A stretch of 37,677 nt of DNA from Planctomycetota bacterium (lineage in GTDB: Bacteria; Planctomycetota; UBA1135; GCA-002686595), in assembly GCA_947484275.1 (NCBI GenBank), contig CANKOY010000040.1, forward strand, positions 1-37,677, in the 5' to 3' direction. Positions 1-8,674 of the stretch are shown here, one piece after another. How positions within the stretch are numbered: position 1 is the stretch's first letter; every line of letters starts with the position of its first letter. The notes beneath the pieces are model-generated. The model was not told the DNA's origin and did not search any database. It saw only the letters and a list, made by a program, of their open reading frames with translations. Both the position numbers and the translations under genes were made by a program.

Positions 1-2
1 AT

Positions 3-488
3 GAGCTCGAAGCACTCCTGCCCTGGCTCCACCGACCTGACCTTCAGGGGCCGGGCTTCAGCCACCGGCGTTATTGGGACATCGAACTTGGCCGCGCGGT
101 CAGCATTTGTGCCGAGGGCGAAGAAGAGTTCGCGCCGCTGTTCCGTGAGCTGGAAAAAATCGTGCGCGCAGCCGGTTCCACACCACTGGCGTTTCTTTTG
201 ATCCCCGATGAGTTCCAAGTGGACGATCGAATCTGGGCGGAGGTTGTCGCGCGACTCCCGGAGTGCGAACTCGAGCGCGACCGGGCCCAACGGCTCGTGA
301 CGGCTTGGCTCGACGCACGCAGGGTCACGTATCTCGATCTCCTGCCGCGGATGCGCGCGTTGGAGACGAGCACCGGCGGCGCGCACCTGTACTTGCCGCT
401 CAACACCCACTGGAGCGTGGGCGGCAATCAGGTGGGGGGGGAGGCCCTAGCCGAACTGGTGCGATCGATACTCGACGAGGAGCGCTGA
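3..488 (+). CDS. SGNH/AlgX-like hydrolase, C-terminal part (5' end outside window)
   Basis: The reading frame is open from the left edge to the stop at 486-488, so only the last 161 residues are present. The segment LNTHWSVGGN near the C-terminus resembles the D-T-H-W...G block that carries the catalytic histidine in SGNH/GDSL hydrolases of the AlgX/AlgJ type. Those enzymes acetylate or deacetylate exported polysaccharides and often sit beside an MBOAT acyltransferase. Here the usual Asp two residues before His is Asn. The upstream part (LAFLLIPDEFQVDD) fits the preceding strand of this fold. The catalytic serine block and any signal peptide would lie outside the window, so substrate and location cannot be stated. 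Assignment rests on the C-terminal motif alone. Confidence 0.55.
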   Translation, partial: ELEALLPWLHRPDLQGPGFSHRRYWDIELGRAVSICAEGEEEFAPLFRELEKIVRAAGSTPLAFLLIPDEFQVDDRIWAEVVARLPECELERDRAQRLVTAWLDARRVTYLDLLPRMRALETSTGGAHLYLPLNTHWSVGGNQVGGEALAELVRSILDEER

Positions 489-618
489 GAGCGGGGCGAG
501 CGTTCAGTTTTCAGAGCTGCCCGCATTTCAGGGTGCACCTTCGATCTAGTGGATGTGCGGTGCCCACGATCGGCTGCCGGCCTGACTCCGAGAGCCGGAT
601 GGTTGAACTCCGGCCTCT

Positions 619-652
619 CCGCGCGCCGCAGCACATCCGCTGCGGCGCGCGG
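619..652. terminator. Bidirectional hairpin between convergent genes
   Basis: A perfect 14-bp inverted repeat (619-632 with 639-652) encloses the 6-nt loop acatcc. It lies between the stop of the SGNH-like gene (488) and the stop of the minus-strand lipoprotein-like gene (684), where either transcript could use it. There is no T-tract on either side, so it may act as an mRNA 3' end stabiliser or a rho-assisted terminator. Confidence 0.5.
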
Positions 653-683
653 GAAGACCGGGCGCCTCAGGTCGAGTGGAGGA

Positions 684-1184
684 TTACTGACCTTCGCCTG
701 CGGACGCAGGTGACGATGCGTGGTCCATCAGGTAGACCCACTTGCCGTCGCGCTGGGCTTTGAGATCCGAATAGCGACCCTCGAACTTGATCGGCTTGCC
801 GTCGGGGCCGTTCACCGACATGGTCCACAGGCCCCACGTGGCGACCGCGTCGCCGAGCACCGTGTGGTGTGCTTCCGTCAGGGACAGGACCGCGCCAGCG
901 GCTTTCATGTCCGCGCCGATCTTGGCCTGGCCGGCGGCCACGGCCTTGCCACGGACGATCATCGAATCGGGCGGGAAAGATACGGCGTCGGGGCTGTCCC
1001 AATACATCGTGGCCAAGGCGTTGCCGTCGCCGGAGTTGAAGGCGGCTTGAAATCTCTGGTCGAGGTCCGTGGCGGCAGCGATCAGTGCGGCTGTATCCGC
1101 CCCGGTGGAGCACGTGTCGCAGCAGGCCGCAGGGAGCAAGAGTGCAAGGGGGGCAAGGAACTTGATTCGGCTCATTTGGGGCAT
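684..1184 (-). CDS. Secreted SnoaL-like / DUF4440-type protein
   Basis: A 166-residue protein with an N-terminal hydrophobic signal (LAPLALLLPAACC) followed by a single cone-shaped alpha+beta domain of the SnoaL/DUF4440 (ketosteroid-isomerase-like) type. Matching features are the early helix LDQRFQAAFNSGDGNALATMY, the PPDSMIVRGK stretch and a C-terminal GKWVYLMDHAS strand. Members of this superfamily are often uncharacterised binding proteins. The Cys-Cys after the hydrophobic core suggests a lipoprotein, but the lipobox is not canonical. A second Met three codons in (start at 1175) would give a neater signal peptide and may be the true start. It is divergent from mdh and convergent with the SGNH-like gene. 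Substrate unknown. Confidence 0.65.
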   Translation of the reverse strand: MPQMSRIKFLAPLALLLPAACCDTCSTGADTAALIAAATDLDQRFQAAFNSGDGNALATMYWDSPDAVSFPPDSMIVRGKAVAAGQAKIGADMKAAGAVLSLTEAHHTVLGDAVATWGLWTMSVNGPDGKPIKFEGRYSDLKAQRDGKWVYLMDHASSPASAGEGQ

Positions 1185-1283
1185 GGGGTTGTAGATAGTC
1201 GGGACCGCGGGATCCTACCAATCCGGTGCGACCGTGGTCCCCGGCGCCTGGCGCGCTAGCCAAGGGAAGTGCGCGGCTGGCCG

Positions 1284-1310
1284 CAGGGCGCAGGCCGCGG
1301 GAGCGCCCTG
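1284..1310 (+). other. Hairpin in the mdh leader
   Basis: CAGGGCGC (1284-1291) and GCGCCCTG (1303-1310) form a perfect 8-bp stem with an 11-nt loop, 36 bp before the mdh start. It could be a leader structure of the mdh mRNA or an operator in the divergent mdh/SnoaL-like intergenic region. No function can be assigned from sequence. Confidence 0.3.
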
Positions 1311-1346
1311 GCTCGACACCGCGGCGATGAGTAACGTGTTCGCCCC

Positions 1347-2300
1347 ATGGCTTCCATTCCCCAACGCAAGATCACGGTCGTCGGCGCCGGCTACGTCGGC
1401 ATGACGGCGGCGCAGTTGTGCGCCCAGAAAAACCTCGCGGGCGAGGTCGTTCTCATCGACATCAATGAAGGTCGCGCGAAGGGCATCGCCCTGGACCTGA
1501 ATCAGATGGCGGCGATCGAGGGCATCGGCACGCGCATCGTCGGCACCGCCGATCCCAAGGCCACCTACGGCTCGGACCTTTTCATCGTCACCGCGGGACT
1601 GCCGCGCAAGCCCGGCATGAGCCGCTCCGACCTGCTTGAGGTCAACGGCAAGATCATCGCCGAGGTCGCGAAGTACGTGCAGGGCGGCAGTCCCGAGAGC
1701 TTCGTCATCGTGGTGACCAATCCCCTGGACACGATGGTGCACCTGATGCGCGCCAAGACGAGTTTTCCGCCCAAGCAAGTGATCGGAATGGCGGGCGTGC
1801 TCGACTCGGCTCGCTTCTCGTGGTTCATCGCGGAGGCCACGGGAGCCAACGTCGCCGACGTCGATGCGATGGTGCTCGGCGCCCACGGCGATTCCATGGT
1901 GCCGATGCCGCAGTTCTGCACGATCAACGGCGTCACCCTGCCGCACTTGGTGGACAAGGCCAAGATCGACGCCATGGCTGACCGCACGCGCGGAGGCGGC
2001 GCTGAGATCGTCAACCTGTTGAAGACCGGCAGCGCTTTCTTTGCGCCCGCGGCCGCGGCAGTGGCCATGGCGAAGTCGATCCTGAACGACGAGCGCCGCA
2101 TGTTGCCCTGCGCTTGCTTCATGAACGGCCAGTATGGCTTCGAGGGCATCTACATGGGCGTTCCCGCGATCCTCGGCAAGAGCGGAGTGGAGAAGATCGT
2201 CGAGATTCCGCTCGACACGCAGTCGCGAATCCTGATGAACAAGACGGCGGGAGCGGTGCAGAAGGACCTCGATCTTCTGCGCGACCTGGCTCTGCTCTGA
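1347..2300 (+). CDS. mdh: Malate dehydrogenase (NAD-dependent)
   Basis: 317 residues, the normal length for the LDH-like malate dehydrogenase family that interconverts malate and oxaloacetate in the TCA cycle. The Rossmann loop GAGYVG is at residues 13-18, with the NAD-ribose-binding Asp at 38. The mobile substrate loop LPRKPGMSR (85-93) supplies Arg87 and Arg93, and an Arg at the second substrate position rather than Gln supports malate over lactate. VTNPLD is followed by the GVLDSAR segment, and the catalytic His is His180 in GAHGD. The ATG at 1347 places the Rossmann strand correctly; there is no clear ribosome binding site. fumC begins 28 bp downstream on the same strand, so the two consecutive TCA steps (fumarate to malate to oxaloacetate) are probably co-transcribed. 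Confidence 0.96.
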   Translation: MASIPQRKITVVGAGYVGMTAAQLCAQKNLAGEVVLIDINEGRAKGIALDLNQMAAIEGIGTRIVGTADPKATYGSDLFIVTAGLPRKPGMSRSDLLEVNGKIIAEVAKYVQGGSPESFVIVVTNPLDTMVHLMRAKTSFPPKQVIGMAGVLDSARFSWFIAEATGANVADVDAMVLGAHGDSMVPMPQFCTINGVTLPHLVDKAKIDAMADRTRGGGAEIVNLLKTGSAFFAPAAAAVAMAKSILNDERRMLPCACFMNGQYGFEGIYMGVPAILGKSGVEKIVEIPLDTQSRILMNKTAGAVQKDLDLLRDLALL

Positions 2301-2328
2301 TCTGCGACAAGACTTCGGCGACAATTCG

Positions 2329-3750
2329 ATGAGCACACGCACTGAAACCGATTCCTTCGGTCCGATCCAAGTTCCCGCGGACGCTTTGTGGGGCGCACAG
2401 ACCCAGCGCAGCCGCGAGAATTTCAAAATCGGCGGCCATACGTTCTCACGGCCCCTGATCCGCGCGCTTGGAGTGGTCAAGAAGTCCGCGGCCCTCGCGA
2501 ACATCGACCTTGGGGAGCTCGACAAGCTCGCGAAAAAGCAACAGAAGGCACTGCTGGACGCCGCGGACGAAGTGATCGCCGGCCGCTGGGACACGCACTT
2601 TCCGTTGGTGGTCTGGCAAACGGGCTCGGGCACCCAGACGAACATGAACGCCAACGAGGTGATCGCGAACCGCGCGATTCAATTGTTGGGGGGCGAACTC
2701 GGTTCGAAGAAGCCGATCCATCCCAATGATCACGTGAACCGTTCGCAGTCGTCGAACGACGTGTTTCCCACTGTGATGCATGTCTGCGCTGTGGAGCAGA
2801 CCGTCCAGCGCCTGCTGCCCGCACTCGAGAGTCTCGCCTTGGCCCTCGACGCCAAGAGCGCGGCCTGGAAGAAGGTGGTCAAGATCGGCCGCACGCACCT
2901 GCAGGACGCGACTCCTCTGACTGTGGGCCAGGAATTCTCGGGCTACGTCCAGCAACTGCGCGACGCCCAGCGCGCGATCAAGGCCACGCTGCCCGCGATG
3001 TACGAGCTGGCCCTGGGCGGCACCGCGGTCGGTACGGGCCTGAACACCCATCCGAAATACGCCAAGCTCGCGGCCGCGAAAATCGCCGCGGAAACCGGCC
3101 TGCCGTTCAAGTCGGCGCCGAACAAATTTTCAGGCTTGGCAGCCCACGACGCGCTGGTTTTCCTGCACGGCACCCTGCGCGTCTGCGCTGTGGCGCTGAT
3201 GAAGATCGCCAACGACATTCGCTGGCTTGGCTCCGGTCCGCGCTGCGGCCTGGGGGAACTGCGCCTGCCCGAGAACGAACCGGGCTCGTCGATCATGCCC
3301 GGCAAGGTGAACCCGACCCAGTGCGAGGCCATGACCATGGTCTGCGTGCAGGTGATGGGGAACGATGTCGCCGTGGGGCTCGCAGGATCCCAGGGCAATT
3401 TCGAGCTCAACGTTTTCAAGCCCGTGATCATCCACAACGTGCTCGAATCCACGCGCCTGCTTGCTGACGCGTGCGATTCCTTCCGCGAGCGCTGTATCGA
3501 GGGCCTCGAACTCAACTCCGCGCGCGTCACCGAGTTGATGAACCAGTCTCTGATGCTGGTGACCGCCCTCAATCCTTCGATCGGCTACGACAATGCCGCC
3601 AAGGCCGCGAAGAAGGCCTACCAGGACGGCACGACCCTAAAGGCGGCCGTGGTTGCGCTGGGGTTGATGTCGCCCCAGGCCTTCGACAAGGCGATCGATC
3701 CGTCCGAAATGGTCGCTCCCAGGGTCGGCAAATCCCTGTCCGGCGGATAG
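2329..3750 (+). CDS. fumC: Class II fumarate hydratase
   Basis: 473 residues, close to the usual ~465 for the iron-independent homotetrameric fumarase that hydrates fumarate to malate. Signatures in order: [17 protein letters not shown] around residues 185-201, with His190 at the family's conserved active-site histidine position, and the superfamily signature [11 protein letters not shown] at 319-329, with Ser320 as the expected catalytic base and Lys326/Asn328 binding substrate. The [17 protein letters not shown] block near the N-terminus is typical of fumarases, as opposed to aspartase or argininosuccinate lyase. It follows mdh after 28 bp and ends 60 bp before the bL34 gene. Complete, with no missing active-site residues seen. 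Confidence 0.96.
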   Translation: MSTRTETDSFGPIQVPADALWGAQTQRSRENFKIGGHTFSRPLIRALGVVKKSAALANIDLGELDKLAKKQQKALLDAADEVIAGRWDTHFPLVVWQTGSGTQTNMNANEVIANRAIQLLGGELGSKKPIHPNDHVNRSQSSNDVFPTVMHVCAVEQTVQRLLPALESLALALDAKSAAWKKVVKIGRTHLQDATPLTVGQEFSGYVQQLRDAQRAIKATLPAMYELALGGTAVGTGLNTHPKYAKLAAAKIAAETGLPFKSAPNKFSGLAAHDALVFLHGTLRVCAVALMKIANDIRWLGSGPRCGLGELRLPENEPGSSIMPGKVNPTQCEAMTMVCVQVMGNDVAVGLAGSQGNFELNVFKPVIIHNVLESTRLLADACDSFRERCIEGLELNSARVTELMNQSLMLVTALNPSIGYDNAAKAAKKAYQDGTTLKAAVVALGLMSPQAFDKAIDPSEMVAPRVGKSLSGG

Positions 3751-3775
3751 TTCTGGCGTTCGGGCCCAGAGCCCC

Positions 3776-3781
3776 TAGACT
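3776..3781 (+). promoter_or_regulatory. TAGACT -10-like element upstream of bL34 gene
   Basis: CTAGACTC lies 29 bp before the bL34 start. The same TAGACTC word is found upstream of sucC (5292) and of the secreted protein gene (15700). TAGACT is a common -10 form in high-GC bacteria. No convincing -35 hexamer is visible at the usual distance, so this is a suggestion only. Confidence 0.35.
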
Positions 3782-3810
3782 CTTGCGCCCCACGCAGCGC
3801 AGGGACCCCC

Positions 3811-3936
3811 ATGAAGATCAACACCCGCTCCAGCTCGACCAAGCACGCCAAGAAGACCGGCTACCGCACACGCCAGCGCACCAAGGGTGGCCGCAAGGTC
3901 AACAAGCGCCAGCGCGCGCGCCACGGCTCGTTCTAG
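3811..3936 (+). CDS. rpmH: Ribosomal protein bL34
   Basis: A 41-residue, strongly basic protein beginning MKINTRSS and ending RARHGSF. By eye it aligns without gaps to Escherichia coli bL34. It keeps the core G-[FY]-R-x-R-x-x-T-K-x-G-R-[KQ]-V (here GYRTRQRTKGGRKV, residues 17-30), the MK start and the following Arg-rich helix. bL34 is a small 50S subunit protein that packs in rRNA near the exit-tunnel base. AGGGA at 3801-3805 gives a ribosome binding site 5 nt before the ATG, and a TAGACT promoter-like element lies 29 bp upstream. The usual neighbours rnpA, dnaA and yidC are absent: the gene sits alone between fumC and the convergent dCTP deaminase gene. The C-terminus is a few residues shorter than in most bacteria. 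Confidence 0.85.
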   Translation: MKINTRSSSTKHAKKTGYRTRQRTKGGRKVNKRQRARHGSF

Positions 3937-3949
3937 AGAGTCTTCTGCG

Positions 3950-3970
3950 TGGACGCCCCGAGCGCGTCCA
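3950..3970. terminator. Hairpin between bL34 and dCTP deaminase genes
   Basis: TGGACGC (3950-3956) and GCGTCCA (3964-3970) form a perfect 7-bp stem with a 7-nt loop in the 41-bp gap between two convergent stop codons. It could terminate transcription in both directions. No T-run follows. Confidence 0.45.
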
Positions 3971-3977
3971 GAGGTCG

Positions 3978-5189
3978 TCACGCGCGCATTCCGCCGGGCA
4001 CCTTGAATGCCCGCGCCAGGGTCAGATCCTGGTCGCGATACGAATCAGCGCCGCGGTCCTCGGCGTAGAGTTTTTCAGGTACCCCCGAGCTTCGGTAGTA
4101 GCGCAGCCGGAAAAACACCTGCCCGTCCTCCACGAGGAAAGGCACATCGTGGGCGCGCACTTCGAGCACCGCGGCCGTCCCGCGCCGGCCCGCTTCGCCA
4201 GCCCTGCGCCAACCGAAACCGTTGTCGAAGAAACCGGCGTAGTTGTTGCGCATTTCGCCGATCCCAAGATCCACGGGGAGCATTTCGGCGGCCAGGTGGG
4301 GCGGGATCACGACGCGCTCACGGCTGGCGAAAATGTAGAAGCCGCCGGGCGCCAGGATCCCGTGGCCGCCCTTCGCGAGCACGGGCTCGAAGAATTCCGC
4401 GACTTCGTGTTCGCGCTCGCCTGCGAAGCGCAACACGCCGGCATTCGCGCGCGCGCGCCAACCGCAGGGATCCCGACCGGCGAGCCCCAGGTGCAATTCG
4501 ATGCTGCCATCGTCGCCGAAACGCACCTCGCGTTCGGGCACCGCGGCGTTTCCGCGCCAGCACAGGGGCTCGCGGCGATATTCGTCGATCAGTTCCTCGC
4601 GCGTCAAAGCTGCCTCGCCGCGAGAGAGGCGCAACTGGCACAGGCGATCCCCGCGTTTCAGGCGCACCGGAAAGGACAGGGGCGCGATCTCGAGCCAAAG
4701 TCGCCCGCGATATCCGAGCGGCGTCTCGTTGAAGCGCGCGTGGCCCGGCGCCAAGACGCGCGTGAACAGATCGCAGCGGCCCGTTGAACTGCGCGGATTG
4801 AACGTCGCGCGCAGATCGCTCTGAAGCGCGAGCTGTTCCTCCAGGGGCACGAGGTACACCGAGCCACGCTCGAGCACGGCCCCTTCGCCTCCGAGGTCCA
4901 ATCGACCGATCTCCAGTTCCTCCAAACGCGCTTCGATGGAGGTCGCGCCGGGCAGAAATCCGGCGCGAATCCTGTGGGCCACTGGCCCCAGGCGCAAATC
5001 GAGGCTCGCGGCCTGTTGTTGCGCGTCGGTCAGGGCCGGCGTACCCGCCGCGCAGAGGATCTGGACGCCGCAGAGGGCGCGCAACTCGCGGTCGATCAGC
5101 AATTCACCGCGTTGTGAGCCGCTCTCCGGCCCCGTCAGCGGAACGGGCGGCGGGGTGATCGAGTCGTTGGGGGACGCGGCGTGGGTCAT
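3978..5189 (-). CDS. dCTP deaminase, long double-domain form
   Basis: 403 residues from the ATG at 5189. An upstream in-frame extension to 5345 would overlap sucC and its promoter region and is rejected. The protein has two dUTPase-like halves. The first has [17 protein letters not shown] (the N-P-x-S-S-x-G-R nucleotide loop of dCTP deaminases). The second ends with [16 protein letters not shown], like the E-x-R-x-x-Y-A-G-F-F-D block of the long deoxycytidine triphosphate deaminase family (Pfam DCD_N type, ~360-400 residues), twice the size of standard Dcd. Members convert dCTP to dUTP, feeding dTMP synthesis through dUTPase. The gene is divergent from sucC and convergent with the bL34 gene. 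The family match is clear; whether both halves are catalytic is unknown. Confidence 0.85.
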   Translation of the reverse strand: MTHAASPNDSITPPPVPLTGPESGSQRGELLIDRELRALCGVQILCAAGTPALTDAQQQAASLDLRLGPVAHRIRAGFLPGATSIEARLEELEIGRLDLGGEGAVLERGSVYLVPLEEQLALQSDLRATFNPRSSTGRCDLFTRVLAPGHARFNETPLGYRGRLWLEIAPLSFPVRLKRGDRLCQLRLSRGEAALTREELIDEYRREPLCWRGNAAVPEREVRFGDDGSIELHLGLAGRDPCGWRARANAGVLRFAGEREHEVAEFFEPVLAKGGHGILAPGGFYIFASRERVVIPPHLAAEMLPVDLGIGEMRNNYAGFFDNGFGWRRAGEAGRRGTAAVLEVRAHDVPFLVEDGQVFFRLRYYRSSGVPEKLYAEDRGADSYRDQDLTLARAFKVPGGMRA

Positions 5190-5291
5190 GGGGAACCGCA
5201 GCGCGCGGCGCAGTTCAGGATGGCGTCGGATTCTCTCGCGCGCCAGATCCGCGGTTCGTGACCCGGGCTTCTGCCCCTCCGAACTCCCGGT

Positions 5292-5297
5292 TAGACT
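5292..5297 (+). promoter_or_regulatory. TAGACT -10-like element upstream of sucC
   Basis: GGTTAGACTCCTCGCCC lies in the 154-bp divergent region between the dCTP deaminase and sucC starts, ending 46 bp before the sucC ATG. It shares TAGACTC with the sites at 3776 and 15700. No clear -35 was found. Confidence 0.35.
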
Positions 5298-5343
5298 CCT
5301 CGCCCTTCGGCTTCGCCCCTCGAGCGCCCCGCGCATACCGACC

Positions 5344-6531
5344 ATGAAGATTCACGAATTTCAGGCCAAGACTCTGCTGAAGCGCTTTGGCGTGGCTGTC
5401 CCCGAGGGCCGCGAGTGCACCACAGTCGAGCAAGCCGTCGCGGCCTACGCTGAACTCGGCGGCGAAGTGGCCGTGGTCAAGGCCCAGATCCATGCCGGGG
5501 GTCGCGGCAAGGGAGGCGGCGTCAAGGTCTGCAAGGGCGCCGCGGAGGTCCGCGAGGCTGCCGCGCGCATCCTCGGCATGCAGCTGGTGACGCACCAAAC
5601 CGGGCCCGAAGGCCAGCGGGTGGCTCGCATTTGGGTCGAGAAGGGCAGCGCGATCGAGAAGGAGTACTACGTCGGCATCGCCATCGACCGCGAGTCGCAG
5701 CTGCCGGTCATGATGGCTTCCTCCGAGGGTGGCATGGAGATCGAAGAGGTCGCCGCCTCGCACCCCGAAAAGATCCTCAAGGCTGGCTTCGCGCCGAAGC
5801 AGGGCCTCTCCGCCGCGGAAGCGCAACGTCTGGCCAAGGGCATCGGCATGCCTGACGCGCTGATCCCCAAGGGCAGCGCGTTCATGATCGCCCTGGCCAA
5901 GGCCTTCGTCGATCTCGACTGCTCGATCGCCGAGATCAATCCCCTGGTGACCACGCGCCAGGGCGAAGTGCTGGCACTGGACGCAAAGATCAACTTCGAC
6001 GAGAACGCGCTGTTCCGCCACGAGGAGCTGCTCGCCCTGCGCGATTTGTCGGAGGAACAACCCTTGGAAATCGAAGCTTCCAAGGCGGGCCTCAATTACA
6101 TCAAGCTCGACGGAACGATCGGGTGCATGGTCAACGGCGCTGGTTTGGCGATGTCCACCATGGACGTCATCAAGCTCTACGGCGGCGAACCCGCAAACTT
6201 CCTCGACGTCGGCGGTGGCGCGACGAAGGAACAGGTCACCGCGGCGTTCAAGATTCTGCTGGCCGACCCGAAGACCCAGGCGGTGTTGATCAACATTTTC
6301 GGCGGCATCATGAAATGCGACGTGATTGCCGAGGGTGTTGTGGCCGCGGCGCGCGAGGTGAAACTCGATCGCCCCTTGGTCGTGCGACTCGAAGGCACCA
6401 ACGTCGAAGCGGGCCGCAAGGTCCTCGCCGGATCGGGTCTGCCGATCATCGGCGCGACGGATCTGGATGACGCGGCCAAGAAGGCCGTGGCCTCCGTCAA
6501 GTCCCTGGCCGCGTCAGCGAAGAAGAGTTGA
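5344..6531 (+). CDS. sucC: Succinyl-CoA synthetase, beta subunit (ADP-forming)
   Basis: 395 residues from the ATG at 5344, close to the usual ~388. [20 protein letters not shown] is the canonical start. The ATP-grasp domain follows, with [15 protein letters not shown] (about residues 46-60) binding nucleotide phosphates and AEINPLV near residue 200 contributing Mg2+ ligands. The C-terminal CoA-ligase-type domain has [11 protein letters not shown], the power-helix region FLDVGGGAT and [10 protein letters not shown]. With SucD it makes succinate, CoA and ATP from succinyl-CoA in the TCA cycle. Longer in-frame starts upstream would run through the divergent promoter region and are not supported. 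sucD follows 13 bp later, so the two form one transcription unit. Confidence 0.97.
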   Translation: MKIHEFQAKTLLKRFGVAVPEGRECTTVEQAVAAYAELGGEVAVVKAQIHAGGRGKGGGVKVCKGAAEVREAAARILGMQLVTHQTGPEGQRVARIWVEKGSAIEKEYYVGIAIDRESQLPVMMASSEGGMEIEEVAASHPEKILKAGFAPKQGLSAAEAQRLAKGIGMPDALIPKGSAFMIALAKAFVDLDCSIAEINPLVTTRQGEVLALDAKINFDENALFRHEELLALRDLSEEQPLEIEASKAGLNYIKLDGTIGCMVNGAGLAMSTMDVIKLYGGEPANFLDVGGGATKEQVTAAFKILLADPKTQAVLINIFGGIMKCDVIAEGVVAAAREVKLDRPLVVRLEGTNVEAGRKVLAGSGLPIIGATDLDDAAKKAVASVKSLAASAKKS

Positions 6532-6544
6532 GAGGACTGCACCC

Positions 6545-7453
6545 ATGAGCATCTACGTCGACAAAAACACGCGTCTGATCTGCCAGGGTTTCACCGGCAA
6601 ACACGGCACGTTCCACAGCGAACAATCGATCGCCTACGGGACGAATTTGGTGGGGGGGGTCACGCCCAAGAAGGGCGGCACGCGCCACCTCGACCGCCCG
6701 GTGTTCGACACCGTCGCACAGGCGCGAGCCGAAACGAAATGCAACGCGACGATGATCTACGTGCCGCCGCCCTTCGCGGCCGCGGCGATCCTCGAAGCTG
6801 TCGAAGCGGGCATCGAGTTGATTGTGTGCATCACCGAGGGCATCCCGGTGCTCGACATGGTCAACGTGCGCGCGGCGATGAAAGGCACGAAGTCGCGCTT
6901 GATCGGACCGAACTGCCCGGGCGTGATCACACCCGGTGAGTGCAAGATCGGCATCATGCCCGGCTACATCCACAAGCCCGGCCGAATTGGCGTCGTGTCG
7001 CGCTCGGGAACTTTGACGTACGAAGCGGTTTGGCAACTGACCTCGCGCGGTATCGGCCAGTCCACCTGCGTCGGCATTGGCGGCGATCCGGTCAATGGCA
7101 CGAACTTCATCGACGTGCTCTCGGCCATGAACGACGATCCGCACACCGACGGCATGATCATGATCGGCGAGATCGGCGGCTCCGCCGAGGAACAGGCCGC
7201 GGACTACATCCAAGCCAAGGTGAAAAAGCCCGTGGTTGCGTTCATCGCGGGTGCCTCGGCTCCCCCGGGGCGGCGCATGGGCCACGCGGGCGCGATCATC
7301 TCTGGCGGCAAAGGCACGGCGAAGGAAAAGGTCGCCGCCCTCGAGCGCGCCGGCGCAGTGGTCTCCGCCAGCCCGGCGCGCCTGGGCGAGATGATGGAGA
7401 AGCGATTGCGCGAATTGGGCCTGCTGAAAGCGACGGCCGCCGCCGCGAAGTGA
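6545..7453 (+). CDS. sucD: Succinyl-CoA synthetase, alpha subunit
   Basis: 302 residues starting [23 protein letters not shown], preceded by a good ribosome binding site AGAGGA (6531-6536). That choice excludes the in-frame extension reaching back to 6467 inside sucC. The CoA-binding Rossmann domain comes first, then [20 protein letters not shown]. The phosphohistidine loop [15 protein letters not shown] places the phosphorylated His at residue 247, matching His246 of the E. coli enzyme. A run of eight G bases near 6652-6659 is read through in frame. Its stop overlaps the GTG start of the following methyltransferase gene by GTGA. Confidence 0.97.
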   Translation: MSIYVDKNTRLICQGFTGKHGTFHSEQSIAYGTNLVGGVTPKKGGTRHLDRPVFDTVAQARAETKCNATMIYVPPPFAAAAILEAVEAGIELIVCITEGIPVLDMVNVRAAMKGTKSRLIGPNCPGVITPGECKIGIMPGYIHKPGRIGVVSRSGTLTYEAVWQLTSRGIGQSTCVGIGGDPVNGTNFIDVLSAMNDDPHTDGMIMIGEIGGSAEEQAADYIQAKVKKPVVAFIAGASAPPGRRMGHAGAIISGGKGTAKEKVAALERAGAVVSASPARLGEMMEKRLRELGLLKATAAAAK

Positions 7454-8238
7454 ACGCGCACACTGCGGGCGACTGGCGCGCGGCGCTGACGCAGGACGGA
7501 TCCTGGACGCTCCTGCACCCCGCCCACGGCGAGGGTTGTCACAGCGACGCGGGGGCCTGGACCCAGGCCCGGGAGCGCTACGCTGCGGTGATCGCCGATC
7601 TGCCCGAGGCTACGAAGGCGCGCGGATGCGTGCGCCTGCTCGACATCGGCACCGGCCTCGGTCTCAATCTCGCGGCCGCCCTTGAAGCCTGCGAAGCGCG
7701 CGGCCTGAAGCTCGACGCCACGAGTCTTGAGCTGGATCCCACCGTCCTGGTAGCGGCTTTCGCACTGTTCCGGCGGGAGCCCACCTGCTCTGACGGCCAT
7801 CGGCGAATTCTCGACGCGCTCGAGGCCCGATGGGAAGCGCAGGGGCCGCCGCCACATGCCCCGGCCACTGCCGCGCTCGAATCCCGCGGGCATCGCCTGA
7901 ACTGGATCCTCGGGGACGCGCGCAGGACGCTGCTCGAGCTGTCCGAGGACCGGCGCTTCGACGTCGTGTTCCTCGACCCGTTCTCACCGCGGGTCGATCC
8001 GCCACTGTGGGACGCCGACTTCCTCGCCGAGGTTGCCCGCCGCATGGATCCGGGGGCACGCCTCTCGACCTACACCGTCGCCTTGCGCGTGCGCGTCGCG
8101 CTGGCGCGCGCGGGCCTGTCCGTGGGCCAGGGGCCCCCCGTGGGGCGAAAGGCCGCCGGAACCTTGGCTTCCCGCGGCGGGGAACTGCCGCCCCTGGACG
8201 AGCGCGCAGGACAGAGACTCGCTCGCGCCCTGGCGTAG
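7450..8238 (+). CDS. MnmC-like SAM-dependent methyltransferase
   Basis: 262 residues from a GTG that overlaps the sucD stop (GTGA), implying translational coupling. SAM motif I is LLDIGTGLG (about 64-72), and an acidic residue ends the next strand (SLELD). The block [14 protein letters not shown] (174-187) is diagnostic of the DUF752/MnmC N-terminal methyltransferase family. The late [20 protein letters not shown] and PPVGRKAAG segments also match. In MnmC this domain methylates nm5U34 in the tRNA wobble position; stand-alone versions lack the FAD-dependent oxidoreductase half, as here. The middle (about 105-150) is longer and Pro/Ala-rich compared with the compact family core. Function in tRNA modification is inferred; link to sucCD beyond co-transcription is unclear. 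Confidence 0.8.
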   Translation: MNAHTAGDWRAALTQDGSWTLLHPAHGEGCHSDAGAWTQARERYAAVIADLPEATKARGCVRLLDIGTGLGLNLAAALEACEARGLKLDATSLELDPTVLVAAFALFRREPTCSDGHRRILDALEARWEAQGPPPHAPATAALESRGHRLNWILGDARRTLLELSEDRRFDVVFLDPFSPRVDPPLWDADFLAEVARRMDPGARLSTYTVALRVRVALARAGLSVGQGPPVGRKAAGTLASRGGELPPLDERAGQRLARALA

Positions 8239-8402
8239 GTGACCCTCAACGCCGTCCACGCGCCCCTGACGTTGGAAAAATGAGCGCCGCGGTGAGCCTT
8301 GAGGGGCTCCAGAACCTACAATCACCGCAACTATCCGCGGGCGAACTGTTTCTGTTCACCGCTGCTGTCCATTGGAGAGCCCGCACAAGGATCGTCCTCC
8401 GC

Positions 8403-8573
8403 ATGTTCACATTTGCCGCCCTCGGTCCGACCGAATACATCGTCATCCTCGTGATCGTCGTTCTGCTCTTCGGCGGGCGGAAGTTGCCCGAGCTGGCTCG
8501 CTCGCTGGGCTCCTCCGTGACCGAGTTCAAGAAGGGCATGAAGAGCGACGACGAGAAGCCGAAGCAGCCGTGA
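8403..8573 (+). CDS. tatA: Sec-independent translocase component TatA
   Basis: 56 residues: a short periplasmic start ([11 protein letters not shown]), one transmembrane helix (about 11-22, [12 protein letters not shown]), the FGGRKLPEL hinge, an amphipathic helix ([16 protein letters not shown]) and a charged tail. This is the standard TatA/TatE/MttA layout. TatA oligomers form the pore for folded, often cofactor-bearing proteins with twin-arginine signals; TatC is needed too but is not in this window. An in-frame ATG at 8280 would add 41 residues before the membrane helix, which is wrong for TatA, so the ATG at 8403 is preferred (AAGGA at 8387-8391 is a loosely spaced ribosome binding site). 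TACAAT at 8317 could be a -10. mobA follows 101 bp later. Confidence 0.9.
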   Translation: MFTFAALGPTEYIVILVIVVLLFGGRKLPELARSLGSSVTEFKKGMKSDDEKPKQP

Positions 8574-8619
8574 GCCCCGTGGCCGCCCAGGCCTTGCCGG
8601 CCGAGCGCGCCGAGGCCCA

Positions 8620-8625
8620 TAGGAT
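8620..8625 (+). promoter_or_regulatory. TAGGAT -10-like element upstream of mobA
   Basis: CATAGGATTC lies 49 bp before the mobA ATG in the tatA-mobA gap. TTGCCG at 8594 resembles a -35, but its spacing (20 bp) is long. Weak suggestion of a promoter for the mobA-to-rhomboid operon. Confidence 0.25.
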
Positions 8626-8674
8626 TCGCTCCACTGCCGCTGCTGCTCCAGGGCGGGCAGCCGATCAAGGTTCC

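Noticed and set aside
1215..2654. A 479-codon minus-strand frame opposite mdh and fumC
   Set aside because: Runs across two well-supported genes on the other strand and has no recognisable domain.
4936..5343. Upstream extension of the sucC frame
   Set aside because: The canonical MKIHEFQAK start is at 5344 and the extension covers the divergent dCTP deaminase gene and promoter region.
8280..8402. 41-residue extension of TatA from ATG 8280
   Set aside because: TatA needs its membrane helix at the extreme N-terminus; the extension has no typical features.
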